In this document: positions 26,701 to 35,505 of the stretch, one piece after another | How positions within the stretch are numbered: the first letter of the stretch is position 1 | How the letters are laid out: each line of letters begins with the position of its first letter | Assembly (NCBI GenBank): GCA_910580225.1 | Contig: CAJTXE010000005.1 | Span: 1 to 64,000 of the forward strand | Direction of reading: 5' to 3' | Length of the DNA: 64,000 bases | Source of the DNA: an uncultured Acetatifactor sp. | Lineage (GTDB): Bacteria > Bacillota > Clostridia > Lachnospirales > Lachnospiraceae | Position numbers and translations under genes: made by a program | The notes under the pieces: generated by a model | Database searches by the model: none | Told to the model about the DNA's origin: nothing | The model's input: the letters and a program-made list of their open reading frames with translations, nothing else

Positions 26701-26753
26701 GATTGGTAACATATCATCAGAAAGTTTACAAGAAAAATTTTGGAGATGGGCCT

Positions 26754-27575
26754 ATGATCTATTTGAGCAGCTTTTTGTTTTCGGAAGAGTCAGTGGAAAA
26801 TCCCAATATTTATCCATATCATGTATTTGCCGGGAAAACGGAAAGGCGGCTGTATTTCGGTCCGATAACCATGCTGTACGGCAATAATGCTTCGGGAAAG
26901 TCCACTGTGCTGAATATTATTGCCAATAAGCTGAAACTGCAGGGGCAGGAGTATGCAGCCAGTAATAAGTACGGAAGAGTGCTTTATTTTGAACGGTTTG
27001 TGGAGGAGTGCAGGTATACCCTGGGGGAACGGGAGGACGGCAGATCTTTTCGGGAAATTCCTTCGGGCAGCAGGTATATCAAGAGTGAGGATATTCTGTA
27101 CGAAATTAAAAAGATACAGCAGGAACAGGTTCTCCAGGACGGTTATGTATACGAGCATGTGAGAAGGGGAATGGACAAAGAGGCGGTGAGAGGGTCGTTG
27201 GATTCCTATGGGACACGGCAGCGGTTGGAGAACTTGATATATGCCCAGGAAAAGTATTCGAATGGGGAGACTGCATTGCAGATGTTGGAGGATTTCATAG
27301 AGCCGGATGGGCTGTATCTGTTGGATGAGCCGGAGGTGTCGCTTTCACCGGAGAATCAGGTATTGTTGGCCGAAAACTTGAATCGGATGGCCAGGTTTCT
27401 GGGGTGCCAGTTTATTGTTGCTACCCATTCGCCTTTTATGTTGGGGACGCTGCAGGGGAGAATTTATGATCTGGATTCCAGGGACTGGGTGGAGGCGGAG
27501 TGGACGGAGCTTGAAAATGTGAGGTATTTTTATCGGTTTTTTGAGGAGAGGCGGGGGGAGTTTGTGAGAACATAA
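26754..27575 (+). CDS. AAA/ABC-type ATPase (AAA_21-like)
   Basis: A 273-aa ATPase. The start at 26754 (MIYLSSFLF) has GGAGATGGG upstream. Walker A is GNNASGKST at 43-51, and Walker B with an ABC-like signature is LYLLDEPEVSLSPENQ followed by an H-loop region IVATHSPFML. The middle (about 90-190) is a helical insertion with no zinc hook or long coiled coil, so it resembles small stand-alone predicted ATPases rather than RecF or OLD nucleases. No partner nuclease is encoded next to it. It lies between the hairpin block and the AT-rich gap preceding the phosphorothioation island. The role is unknown, possibly defence-related by location. Confidence 0.8.
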   Translation: MIYLSSFLFSEESVENPNIYPYHVFAGKTERRLYFGPITMLYGNNASGKSTVLNIIANKLKLQGQEYAASNKYGRVLYFERFVEECRYTLGEREDGRSFREIPSGSRYIKSEDILYEIKKIQQEQVLQDGYVYEHVRRGMDKEAVRGSLDSYGTRQRLENLIYAQEKYSNGETALQMLEDFIEPDGLYLLDEPEVSLSPENQVLLAENLNRMARFLGCQFIVATHSPFMLGTLQGRIYDLDSRDWVEAEWTELENVRYFYRFFEERRGEFVRT

Positions 27576-28129
27576 ATAAATATTGTATATTATGATAATA
27601 CACTTAGGGTTTGTATCGGGCTTGTATCGCGTCAAAAAAAGATTGAGGTATTTTGAGGGACATGCTACAATATCCATAAGTGGTACATATTTGTAGCCGG
27701 AAAATCTGGTTTTTCTAAAGATGCAGGATGTCTTCAGCAGAAATACTACATACTGAAGGTTTAGTCTGAATTGTGTCCAGATAATTCGAATATTCGTTTA
27801 ATGTCCTTGTATTATGTAGATGAGTCGCAGGGAAGTGAAATGTGAGATGGAACGGGTAGTATCTATAGTGATTGAGATAAAGGGTATGGAGAAGTGGCGG
27901 AAAACAAGTTTAGTTTTGGCAATGCAATCTGTACACTGTTAAAAAAGTGGAGACTTAAAGGAAGTGTTATGTTATACTAATATCAGCTTTGTATTTAGTG
28001 ATAGCATATAATTTTTGTTTCTTTAGGTTTTTGCAAATTGCTATACTTGTCAATAACACTGCAGATTTGTGGGCAATAGTTTTGCTCATTGACAGAATAT
28101 AGAAATTGTTATCGGGGGTACCAAATTAT
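27576..28129 (+). promoter_or_regulatory. AT-rich 554-bp gap upstream of the phosphorothioation island
   Basis: No gene is supported here. Base composition shifts to AT-rich from about 27580 and stays so to about 50.8 kb. Candidate -10 elements are TATACT at 27973-27978 and TATAAT at 28007-28012, neither with a good -35. A near-repeat TTTGTATCGGGCTTGTATCG occurs around 27610. The inverted pair GTCAAT/ATTGAC flanks about 28050-28095 just before the first island gene and may be an operator. Confidence 0.4.
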
Positions 28130-29005
28130 ATGGTTGTAAATAAACACAGTTCATTTTATATGAGAAACGGATGGGGTACAAAAATTCTGGTGGCTGTAAA
28201 TGAAGACAAACATATATTTTCTCCAAGTAAAGAACAAGAAGCTGTTGACAATATTGGAGTGGGGCGGATTATGATAAAAGCCTTGAGATATTGGGCTGTA
28301 GCGATGGGGCTTACAACAGAAGGAAAAGATGCGGAGGGAATCGTACAGGAAAAAACAGATATATTTAAGGCACTCGAATTTTCAGATATATATTTTCAAA
28401 GACAAGGTTCTCTTTTACTGATGCACAGAAGTCTGGCACTTAATAAAGAAGAAGCGACAGCGTGGTATTGGTTATTTAATGAATGGGGAAGTAATTCCAT
28501 ATGCAAGGAAGAATTTATAGATGCATTTTATTTATACTTGACAGTGAATGGCGTGAGTATTCGGAAAGCAGCCGTTGATAAGGAGTATAATTGTCTTAGA
28601 AGCACTTATATTGGGGACGATAATTTTGACCTTAAAAACATAATGGATGAAGATACATACCCTTTTTTAGCACCGTTAAAGATACTTTATGTTGATGATA
28701 ATAAAAGAGTGGCAAAGAGATTATTAGCTCAAAAAGATATTCCATTGGAAATACTAATCTATTGCATTGCAATGGACAATATAGAAGAAAGCAAAAGTAG
28801 TGCTTCCATTAGTATAGATAAGCTAATGGAAGAACGTTATCAAATTGGTAAATATTTTAATATGAAATATTCAAAGTTGATGGACTTCTTATTGGAAGCA
28901 GAAAATAAGGGATATATTGCGCTTAATAATAATTTTGGAAACCGATATGTGGAGTTCCTAGACAGAGAATATAGCCAATTGTTGGATAAATATTATATTG
29001 GGTAG
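28130..29005 (+). CDS. DUF4007 family protein
   Basis: A 291-aa protein. The ATG at 28130 (MVVNKHSSFYMRNGW) is preferred over the TTG at 28106; a GGGGGT lies 12 bp upstream. The N-terminus matches DUF4007: HSSFYMRNGWGTKIL, then the strongly conserved NIGVGRIMIKALRYWAVAMG. The C-terminal half is helical with a winged-helix-like segment near the end (MKYSKLMDFLLEAENKGYI). DUF4007 is known from phosphorothioation and BREX-like neighbourhoods; its biochemical role is undefined, perhaps DNA binding. It opens the operon and is 13 bp upstream of the giant ATPase. Confidence 0.85.
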   Translation: MVVNKHSSFYMRNGWGTKILVAVNEDKHIFSPSKEQEAVDNIGVGRIMIKALRYWAVAMGLTTEGKDAEGIVQEKTDIFKALEFSDIYFQRQGSLLLMHRSLALNKEEATAWYWLFNEWGSNSICKEEFIDAFYLYLTVNGVSIRKAAVDKEYNCLRSTYIGDDNFDLKNIMDEDTYPFLAPLKILYVDDNKRVAKRLLAQKDIPLEILIYCIAMDNIEESKSSASISIDKLMEERYQIGKYFNMKYSKLMDFLLEAENKGYIALNNNFGNRYVEFLDREYSQLLDKYYIG

Positions 29006-29018
29006 GTAGAAAGATTAT

Positions 29019-32000
29019 ATGGACTATTCAAAGCTTATAAAAAGAAAAAAGGAATACAAATATTCGGCAAATCTTAACTTTGATTTAAAAAACCAAAACA
29101 GACTTTCAGGGTTTATTCCTAATAAAACAACGACGGAAATTTTGGCTGAATATTTGTATGGAATTATTGATAAAACAAATGTACATTCCAGAATTCTATA
29201 TGGTTCTTACGGTACAGGCAAGTCTCACCTCTTAACTGTACTATGTGCGATTTTGGGACAGATAAATACAGATAGCGAGGATTTTGATGTTTTATTGAGA
29301 GCCTTAGAGGAATATGATAATTCGCTGTCCATTTATCTAAAGGAATATGCAGATACACAGAAACCTTATTTTGTTGTTCCCGTATATTCAGACCATAAAG
29401 ATTTTGATAAATGCATTATTTATTCGTTAAAAAAAGAACTGGATAGTAGGAATGTTGTAGTATGTTTTAAAAACTATTTTCAGGAAGCATTGGGATTATT
29501 AAATAAATGGGAAGATGGACAGGAATCATCACTGAGATTGCATGATATTTTGAATAAACTTGAAATTGAAGTTACAGACTTGAAAGCCGGGTTGTCACAG
29601 TATGATAACAACAGTGAAAAGACTTTTGATGAAGTCTTTCGGCTTATGACATATGGGGCAACTTTTGTAAGTGAAACTGGAAACTTAATAGATAACTTGG
29701 ACACGGCAAATGAAGTAATTGCTAAGGATTACCAGGGGATTGTATTTGTATTTGATGAATTTGGCAGATATCTGGAAGATAGAGGGGAGACTGCCCGTGT
29801 TAAAAGTATTCAAGATTTGGCCGAATACTGTGACCATTCTGTATTCAATAACTATGTGATTCTTGTGTCGCACAAACAGCTTTCTCTTTATACAGAAAAA
29901 ATGAGAAGTGATTTGAGTGAGGAATGGAAAAAGGTTGAAGGGAGATTCCGGGCAACTTCGATTAATACCAAATATGACCAATGTTTATCATTGATTCCGC
30001 ACATAATACCTAAAACAGGGCAATGGAACAAATTCAGTAAATATTTTGAACAGGAACTTAAGAATTTGTTTGAACGTGCTTATGGGTTTAAGGGATTTCT
30101 GCGCCCACAAGATGGAAAAAATCCTTTTGAAGGTGGGTTTCCTTTGCATCCCATTACATTGTATGCATTGGATCGTTTATCCAAGCGGGTTGCTCAAAAT
30201 GAAAGGACTTTCTTTACGTATTTGGCAAGCGATGAAGAGAACGCACTTTTCAAGCAGATTAAGCAGATGGATACAAAAGAGTTTCATTTTGTGGGGCTTG
30301 ATTTGATTTATGATTATTTTGAAGTAAATATAAGAGCTTATAGGGCAGATGATGTATATGAAAACTATAAGAAGCTCCAGTTTGCACTTAATAAACTGGG
30401 CTCGGTTGAGGTAGCCCAAACAGAAAAAAAGATATTGAAAACGATGGCAGTTGTAAATATTATTGCAGATACGGCTGTCTTATCGGCGGATAGGGATACA
30501 TTAAAATATGTGATTGATGAAGAAGACGATATTATTGATAGAGCCATTGATAGCCTGGAGCATATGAAGATAATAAAATTCATGAGGCAATATGGTTACT
30601 ATGACTTTTTAGATAGTAGTGTTTATGATTTTGACTCAATGATTGAGGAAAAAATGCAAGGTATTACAAATGAAATGGTAATTACAGAGTTAAATGCAAA
30701 GTTTATTAATTTTGTTGTGTATCCTTATGAATATAACGCAAGATATCATATAAACAGAATGTTTATTCCCGTTTTTGTGCAGAAACAGGATATCAGCAAA
30801 AAGTCATTATTGAAAATAGTACCTCAATATTATGATGGTGTATTAGCGTTGGTATTTGATGATGATTATTCAGAAGAATTTTATACGAATACACAAAATA
30901 CTTTAGAACGTTCTATACTGTTGGTAAATCCCGCCTCCAATGAGCTGAAGGAGGAAGTAAAGCGCTATATTGCCATTGAATATTTTTACTCTATTCGAGA
31001 GGAATTAAAAAAGGAGGATCCAACGGCTGTAAGGGAATTAGAGTTATATTTAGAGGAACAAAGGGGGATTGTCAGCGAAAAAATCCGGGCATGGAAATCT
31101 TTTGAAAATTCAAGAATTTTGACATTTATAAATGGTGAACACAAGAAGCTATCATCCGAAAAAGAACTGGCAACAGAAGCGAGTCGGATGATGTTTAGAG
31201 TGTTTAATAAAACTGTGATTGTAAATAATGATATTGTAAATAAAAACAATCTTTCAGGGACAATCAAGGCATCAAGGATTAAAGTTATTTCTACTATTAT
31301 TGGAGGGGAAGATAACGGAATAAGTGCATTTTCACCCATGTCCCCAGAGCATACTATGCTTCGTTCAACTCTTTTGAAAAATGGATTCATTGAGGATGGT
31401 GAAGTAGTTAAGAATGTCTTTCCAGGAGAGGCGGGAGAGGCTGCAGGGGAGTGCGCCGGAGATTACGTAAAGCTGGAAATCAAAAATTATTTGCGGAGAT
31501 GTACCAAGGCACAGAGACCTTTGCAGGAGTTGGTGGAGCTTTTAAAGGAGGAGCCGTTTGGACTTAGGGACGGATATCTTCCCTTGTTGTTTGCAGTCGA
31601 GTTAAAAAAGTATGAGAATGTGGGAATCTATTTCCATGGAGCTGAGAGAGAATATTCTGCAGAAGAGCTTTTAAAAGCATTTGAAAGACCAGATGACTAT
31701 TATTTTTATTTATGTGATTGGACAGAAGAGCAACGCAGGTACATAAATGGATTAGAAGAATATTTTGCGGAATATTTGACGTTGAATCCCAAAAACAGAT
31801 TGAAAGAGCTTTTGAGAGCCATGAATGGCCATTATGCCAATCTACCCAAGATTGCGAGGGCAACGGATAGGTATGTTTCGGATACTGCAAAACAATACAG
31901 AGATATCATGAGTTTGTCACATAAGGATTTTTATAAGTTTTTCTTTGAAGAATTACCCAAGATGGAAAGTAATTTGGATTTTCTTTTACAAAGTATAAAG

Positions 32001-32555
32001 CGGGTATGCGGGGAGTTAGAGAATGTCCTTTTGAGTCAGAACAACAATATTGAGAAAATTATAAGGAATCTTTTGGAACTTGGGAAAGAAGAGACGCTTG
32101 CCTCTGGACTTATTAGAATATATGAATCAAAGTGGGAAGTAAAGAAGCAAAAAAACTTTGATTACCAGACAAATGCATTTTTGAATTATGTTCAGGCGTT
32201 AAATCCGGAGAGCGACAATGAAAAAGTAGTTGGCAATATCGCAAAAATCATTGCAGGTTTTGAAACGGATTTTTGGAGCGATTCAATGATTGAGGATTTT
32301 CAAAAGAGATTGCGAAATATACTGGAACGTTTAGATGGCTATATCTCTGATGGACAGCCTGGGGAGAGTGAATTTCAAATTATTATTAAGACGGTAGGAG
32401 AAGAACCCAAAATATCAACTTATGACAAATGTGAAATTAGTGAAAATGGACAAGTAATGTTGAATAAAATGAAATCCACATTAAACGGTTTTGGACGAAA
32501 TATTCCACAGGAGGAAAAAGTGGTGATTTTGGCTCGGCTTTTATCGGAAATTTGA
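29019..32555 (+). CDS. BrxC/PglY-like giant P-loop ATPase
   Basis: A 1178-aa protein. Walker A is GSYGTGKS at 62-69 (LYGSYGTGKSHLLTVL), and Walker B is probably IVFVFDEFGRYLEDRG near 240-255. The rest is long, helical and charged without other motifs I recognise. Length, N-terminal P-loop position and the form of the P-loop resemble BREX BrxC/PglY ATPases and related DUF-type relatives found with DndC-like proteins. It is sandwiched between DUF4007 and the DndC-like gene with 13- and 17-bp gaps, so it is co-transcribed. No PglZ, BrxL or methyltransferase gene is present nearby, which argues against a BREX system. I infer a sensing or restriction role. Confidence 0.7.
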   Translation: MDYSKLIKRKKEYKYSANLNFDLKNQNRLSGFIPNKTTTEILAEYLYGIIDKTNVHSRILYGSYGTGKSHLLTVLCAILGQINTDSEDFDVLLRALEEYDNSLSIYLKEYADTQKPYFVVPVYSDHKDFDKCIIYSLKKELDSRNVVVCFKNYFQEALGLLNKWEDGQESSLRLHDILNKLEIEVTDLKAGLSQYDNNSEKTFDEVFRLMTYGATFVSETGNLIDNLDTANEVIAKDYQGIVFVFDEFGRYLEDRGETARVKSIQDLAEYCDHSVFNNYVILVSHKQLSLYTEKMRSDLSEEWKKVEGRFRATSINTKYDQCLSLIPHIIPKTGQWNKFSKYFEQELKNLFERAYGFKGFLRPQDGKNPFEGGFPLHPITLYALDRLSKRVAQNERTFFTYLASDEENALFKQIKQMDTKEFHFVGLDLIYDYFEVNIRAYRADDVYENYKKLQFALNKLGSVEVAQTEKKILKTMAVVNIIADTAVLSADRDTLKYVIDEEDDIIDRAIDSLEHMKIIKFMRQYGYYDFLDSSVYDFDSMIEEKMQGITNEMVITELNAKFINFVVYPYEYNARYHINRMFIPVFVQKQDISKKSLLKIVPQYYDGVLALVFDDDYSEEFYTNTQNTLERSILLVNPASNELKEEVKRYIAIEYFYSIREELKKEDPTAVRELELYLEEQRGIVSEKIRAWKSFENSRILTFINGEHKKLSSEKELATEASRMMFRVFNKTVIVNNDIVNKNNLSGTIKASRIKVISTIIGGEDNGISAFSPMSPEHTMLRSTLLKNGFIEDGEVVKNVFPGEAGEAAGECAGDYVKLEIKNYLRRCTKAQRPLQELVELLKEEPFGLRDGYLPLLFAVELKKYENVGIYFHGAEREYSAEELLKAFERPDDYYFYLCDWTEEQRRYINGLEEYFAEYLTLNPKNRLKELLRAMNGHYANLPKIARATDRYVSDTAKQYRDIMSLSHKDFYKFFFEELPKMESNLDFLLQSIKRVCGELENVLLSQNNNIEKIIRNLLELGKEETLASGLIRIYESKWEVKKQKNFDYQTNAFLNYVQALNPESDNEKVVGNIAKIIAGFETDFWSDSMIEDFQKRLRNILERLDGYISDGQPGESEFQIIIKTVGEEPKISTYDKCEISENGQVMLNKMKSTLNGFGRNIPQEEKVVILARLLSEI

Positions 32556-32572
32556 CATTACGAGGTGGTTAA

Positions 32573-34180
32573 ATGATATTCTGGTGCGATAAATGTAATG
32601 TACCGGTTTTTGATAGGCAATTACATGGACAGATTTGCAATGGAAAAATGAAAGCAATATCAAAAGGAACTACTTGTAATCCTGTTTTCAGACAAGAGAA
32701 AAAATTATTAAGTAAGATTGTGGGAAAGGATTTAGAGAATAAAACACTTTGGTATCTGGGAGCAAGTAATTATTATTTTGATGGAAAACTTACTCCGATT
32801 TCCTATATGGATTGGTACAAAGAAAAGAGACATTTTGAAATTGCAGAAGAATTACGGAACAATATAGAAATAGAAAAAGATTATTCGTCTTTTAAGGCGG
32901 TGGTAGAAGCCAATAAGCGATATATACAAAGTTTGATTTTAAATGCAGAAACATATGTAATGGAAACAGCGGAAAAGTATAAAAACTTTTTTAGACCAAC
33001 AGTATCATTTTCCGGAGGTAAAGATTCAACTGTGGTCAGTAGGCTTGTGAGAGATTCTTTGCAAGATAATAAGATAATTCATATTTTTGGAGATACTACT
33101 TTAGAATTTCCAGAAACATATAATTATGTTCAAAAGTTGTTTCCAGAAGAAAATCCGAGTGTTCCTATACTTGCAAGTGAAGCAACAAATGATTTTTTTC
33201 AACTATGTAAAGTTTTTGGGCCGCCAAGCCAAAATGAAAGATGGTGTTGCACAATATTTAAAACAAGTAATATAAATAAAGAGTTAGAGTATCTTCCATA
33301 TAATAGTTTAACTTTTTTAGGAATTAGACACAGCGAATCAATAGCCAGGAGAGGATATGAGCAGACGCAAGAACACTCCAAAATTTCAAGTCAAATAAAT
33401 GCTATGCCTATAATAGAGTGGACTGATTATGATGTATGGCTTTATATCTTATATAAAAATATTTTGGTTAATGATTGTTACCAATTAGGATATAAAAGAG
33501 TAGGCTGTTGGTGTTGCCCCAATAACTCTGAACGTTCAATGATGTTGACAGAAATATACCATCCAGAGAAAATGCAGCGATGGAAAGACATGGTTTATGA
33601 ATTCGCTGCCCGAACAGGAAAAACGGACATAGAAAAGTATTACGAAGAAGGAAGTTGGAGAATAAGGAGAGGAGCCAGTGGCCTTGAGGAAAAAAATGTC
33701 ACAATCAGGGACACCGCCTGCAATTTATCTGATACTGCTAGGAATATCATTGCGGGAAAAAAACTGAACAGGGATGTGATGGAGCTGTTTAAGCCATTTG
33801 GCGATTTAAAGATACAGGAAAAGAAAGATGAAACATATATCGAAGTTTATGATAAAGACAAGTCAAAAGAATATCGCAAGTGTTTTTCGTTGATAATCAC
33901 ATTCGGCACCAATGTATTAAAAGTTATTCCGGAAGAGCGGATTGATGTCACGAATTTGGTGAACAGATTGAAGTGCCAACTTAGAAAATATCAATTTTGT
34001 ATCCGATGTTCAGCTTGTGATTCAGTCTGCCCATATGGAGCAATAGATACGATACATGGTGCGTATACCATTGACGAAAGCAAATGTCAGCATTGTAAAG
34101 CCTGTATTGCGAGGTTTTACAATGGATGTATCATCTGTGATAAAGTTGCAGGGAAGAAGGGGAATGATGATTTACTTTGA
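32573..34180 (+). CDS. dndC: DndC-like PP-loop sulfurtransferase fused to a ferredoxin domain
   Basis: A 535-aa protein of the PAPS reductase family. Residues 1-25 carry a zinc-ribbon-like CDKCNVPVF and HGQIC. The PP-loop SGGKDST lies at about 147-153. A Cys-rich GCWCCPNN near 315, with WCC near 225, matches the iron-sulfur site of DndC. The C-terminal ~60 residues (from about 476) are a 4Fe-4S ferredoxin with CIRCSACDSVCP and CQHCKACI. Classical DndC lacks that domain. Known DndC activates the DNA backbone with ATP for sulfur insertion; the ferredoxin may supply electrons. Overlaps the desulfurase gene by 14 bp. The start follows ACGAGGTGG. Confidence 0.85.
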   Translation: MIFWCDKCNVPVFDRQLHGQICNGKMKAISKGTTCNPVFRQEKKLLSKIVGKDLENKTLWYLGASNYYFDGKLTPISYMDWYKEKRHFEIAEELRNNIEIEKDYSSFKAVVEANKRYIQSLILNAETYVMETAEKYKNFFRPTVSFSGGKDSTVVSRLVRDSLQDNKIIHIFGDTTLEFPETYNYVQKLFPEENPSVPILASEATNDFFQLCKVFGPPSQNERWCCTIFKTSNINKELEYLPYNSLTFLGIRHSESIARRGYEQTQEHSKISSQINAMPIIEWTDYDVWLYILYKNILVNDCYQLGYKRVGCWCCPNNSERSMMLTEIYHPEKMQRWKDMVYEFAARTGKTDIEKYYEEGSWRIRRGASGLEEKNVTIRDTACNLSDTARNIIAGKKLNRDVMELFKPFGDLKIQEKKDETYIEVYDKDKSKEYRKCFSLIITFGTNVLKVIPEERIDVTNLVNRLKCQLRKYQFCIRCSACDSVCPYGAIDTIHGAYTIDESKCQHCKACIARFYNGCIICDKVAGKKGNDDLL

Positions 34181-35294
34181 CAATGCTGCCACTACAAAGG
34201 TGAAGCCGGAAGAAGTATATAAAGCTTTTGAATACTATGTGCGCGAAATAGGGGTGAGCCCTGGGCGAGGTAGCTATTCTCTGGGTATTAGTGCGTCCAG
34301 AATGCTTTACCAAGTCCGAAAAAAAACAGGAATTTTTTTCGGACTTGAAAATTTAACCAATGTAATATTTACCAAAAATTCAACCGAAGCAATCAATCTG
34401 TTCTTTCATGGATTTCTAAAGACAGGAGACCATGTGGTCATTTCCTGTTATGAACATAATGCTGTTCTCCGTCCCTTGCACTATTTAAAAAGTATCGGAA
34501 TGATTGACTATTCTGTGATACAGCGTAATGACCTGGAATTAAGCCCAGAAGAGTTGTTAGAAAAATATGCCAAAACCAATACAAAAGTGTTGGCTTTGAC
34601 GTTAGCCAGTAATCTCACAGGAAGGATTATCTATAAATCTGAATTCTTTGAGGAAGCAAAGAAGAGGAACATTACGACATTTCTGGACGCCTCCCAGGGG
34701 GCAGGAAAAATGTCCCTTTCGATGAAGAACGGTCAAATTGATTATCTGGTATTTACAGGGCATAAGGATTTGATGGGATTGCCCGGTACAGGAGGTTTGT
34801 GCTGTAGAGACAAAGAAGAGATAACACCATTACTCCAGGGTGGGACGGGAATCTTTGGAGATGCGTATATGAATCCAAAAGTTTTTCCGGAGGGATTGGA
34901 GGCAGGGACATTAAATATGCCTGCAATTTGGGCATTGGGGGCTGCCATTGATTTTTGTCAGCAAAATAGAAATGAGATTTATAAGAAAGAAAAAGAGCTT
35001 ACGGAATTATTGTTGGAGCAGTTAAGCACTATTAAAAATATAATTATATATGATTATGGGTTTGACAGACTAGGAGTGGTAGGGTTCAACATAGATGGCT
35101 ATTCATCCGATGAGATTGTGAAATATCTGGATACATGGGGAATCTGCACCAGAGGAGGTATCCACTGCGCCATATTAGCCCATGAAGCCTTAAAAACTGT
35201 AAAAACAGGAGCAGTTCGAGTAAGTGTGAGCAGCTTTAATACAGTGGATGAAGTATATGAATTTATTGATATATTGAGAAGACTGGGTGAGTAA
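34167..35294 (+). CDS. dndA: class V cysteine desulfurase, DndA-like
   Basis: A 375-aa PLP enzyme producing a cysteine persulfide from L-cysteine. ATG at 34167 (MIYFDNAATT) is preferred over the ATG at 34164; both follow GGAAGAAGGGG and overlap the end of dndC by 14-17 bp. Hallmarks are DNAATT at the N-terminus, NSTEAINLFFHGF, YEHNAVLRPLHYL, PLP-lysine in FTGHKDLMGLPG, and the catalytic-Cys loop RGGIHCAILAHEAL. The last is of the short SufS/CsdA type. Placement between DndC and the Se/S-carrier gene indicates that it feeds sulfur to DNA modification rather than to general Fe-S assembly. Confidence 0.9.
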   Translation: MIYFDNAATTKVKPEEVYKAFEYYVREIGVSPGRGSYSLGISASRMLYQVRKKTGIFFGLENLTNVIFTKNSTEAINLFFHGFLKTGDHVVISCYEHNAVLRPLHYLKSIGMIDYSVIQRNDLELSPEELLEKYAKTNTKVLALTLASNLTGRIIYKSEFFEEAKKRNITTFLDASQGAGKMSLSMKNGQIDYLVFTGHKDLMGLPGTGGLCCRDKEEITPLLQGGTGIFGDAYMNPKVFPEGLEAGTLNMPAIWALGAAIDFCQQNRNEIYKKEKELTELLLEQLSTIKNIIIYDYGFDRLGVVGFNIDGYSSDEIVKYLDTWGICTRGGIHCAILAHEALKTVKTGAVRVSVSSFNTVDEVYEFIDILRRLGE

Positions 35295-35295
35295 G

Positions 35296-35505
35296 ATGAA
35301 TATTGCTTTTTATAGTACAAATGAGGTTTTTGCCGGAGAAGAAAAATTAAAACAAAACGATATTGTGTGTGAGATTGTGCCGACACCGGTTACTGATAAG
35401 GCATATTGTGGCGTGTGTATAGAGACGGAAGAGGAAGAAGCGGTTTCTATATTAGAGGGGATGGAATTTCACATAATTCGAAAAGGGGAGGGACATGTCA
35501 TTTAG
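35296..35505 (+). CDS. DUF3343 family Se/S carrier-like protein
   Basis: A 69-aa protein. The ATG at 35296 comes directly after the desulfurase stop; a GTG at 35287 is a less likely alternative. It matches DUF3343 (now described as putative Se/S carrier-like): a short ferredoxin-like fold with an N-terminal FYSTNEVFAGEEKL, then the conserved VPTPVTDKAYCGVCIE. The Cys before Gly fits a persulfide carrier. It overlaps the start of the next gene by 11 bp. I infer that it shuttles sulfur from the DndA-like desulfurase to the DndC-like enzyme. The family name is from memory. Confidence 0.75.
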   Translation: MNIAFYSTNEVFAGEEKLKQNDIVCEIVPTPVTDKAYCGVCIETEEEEAVSILEGMEFHIIRKGEGHVI

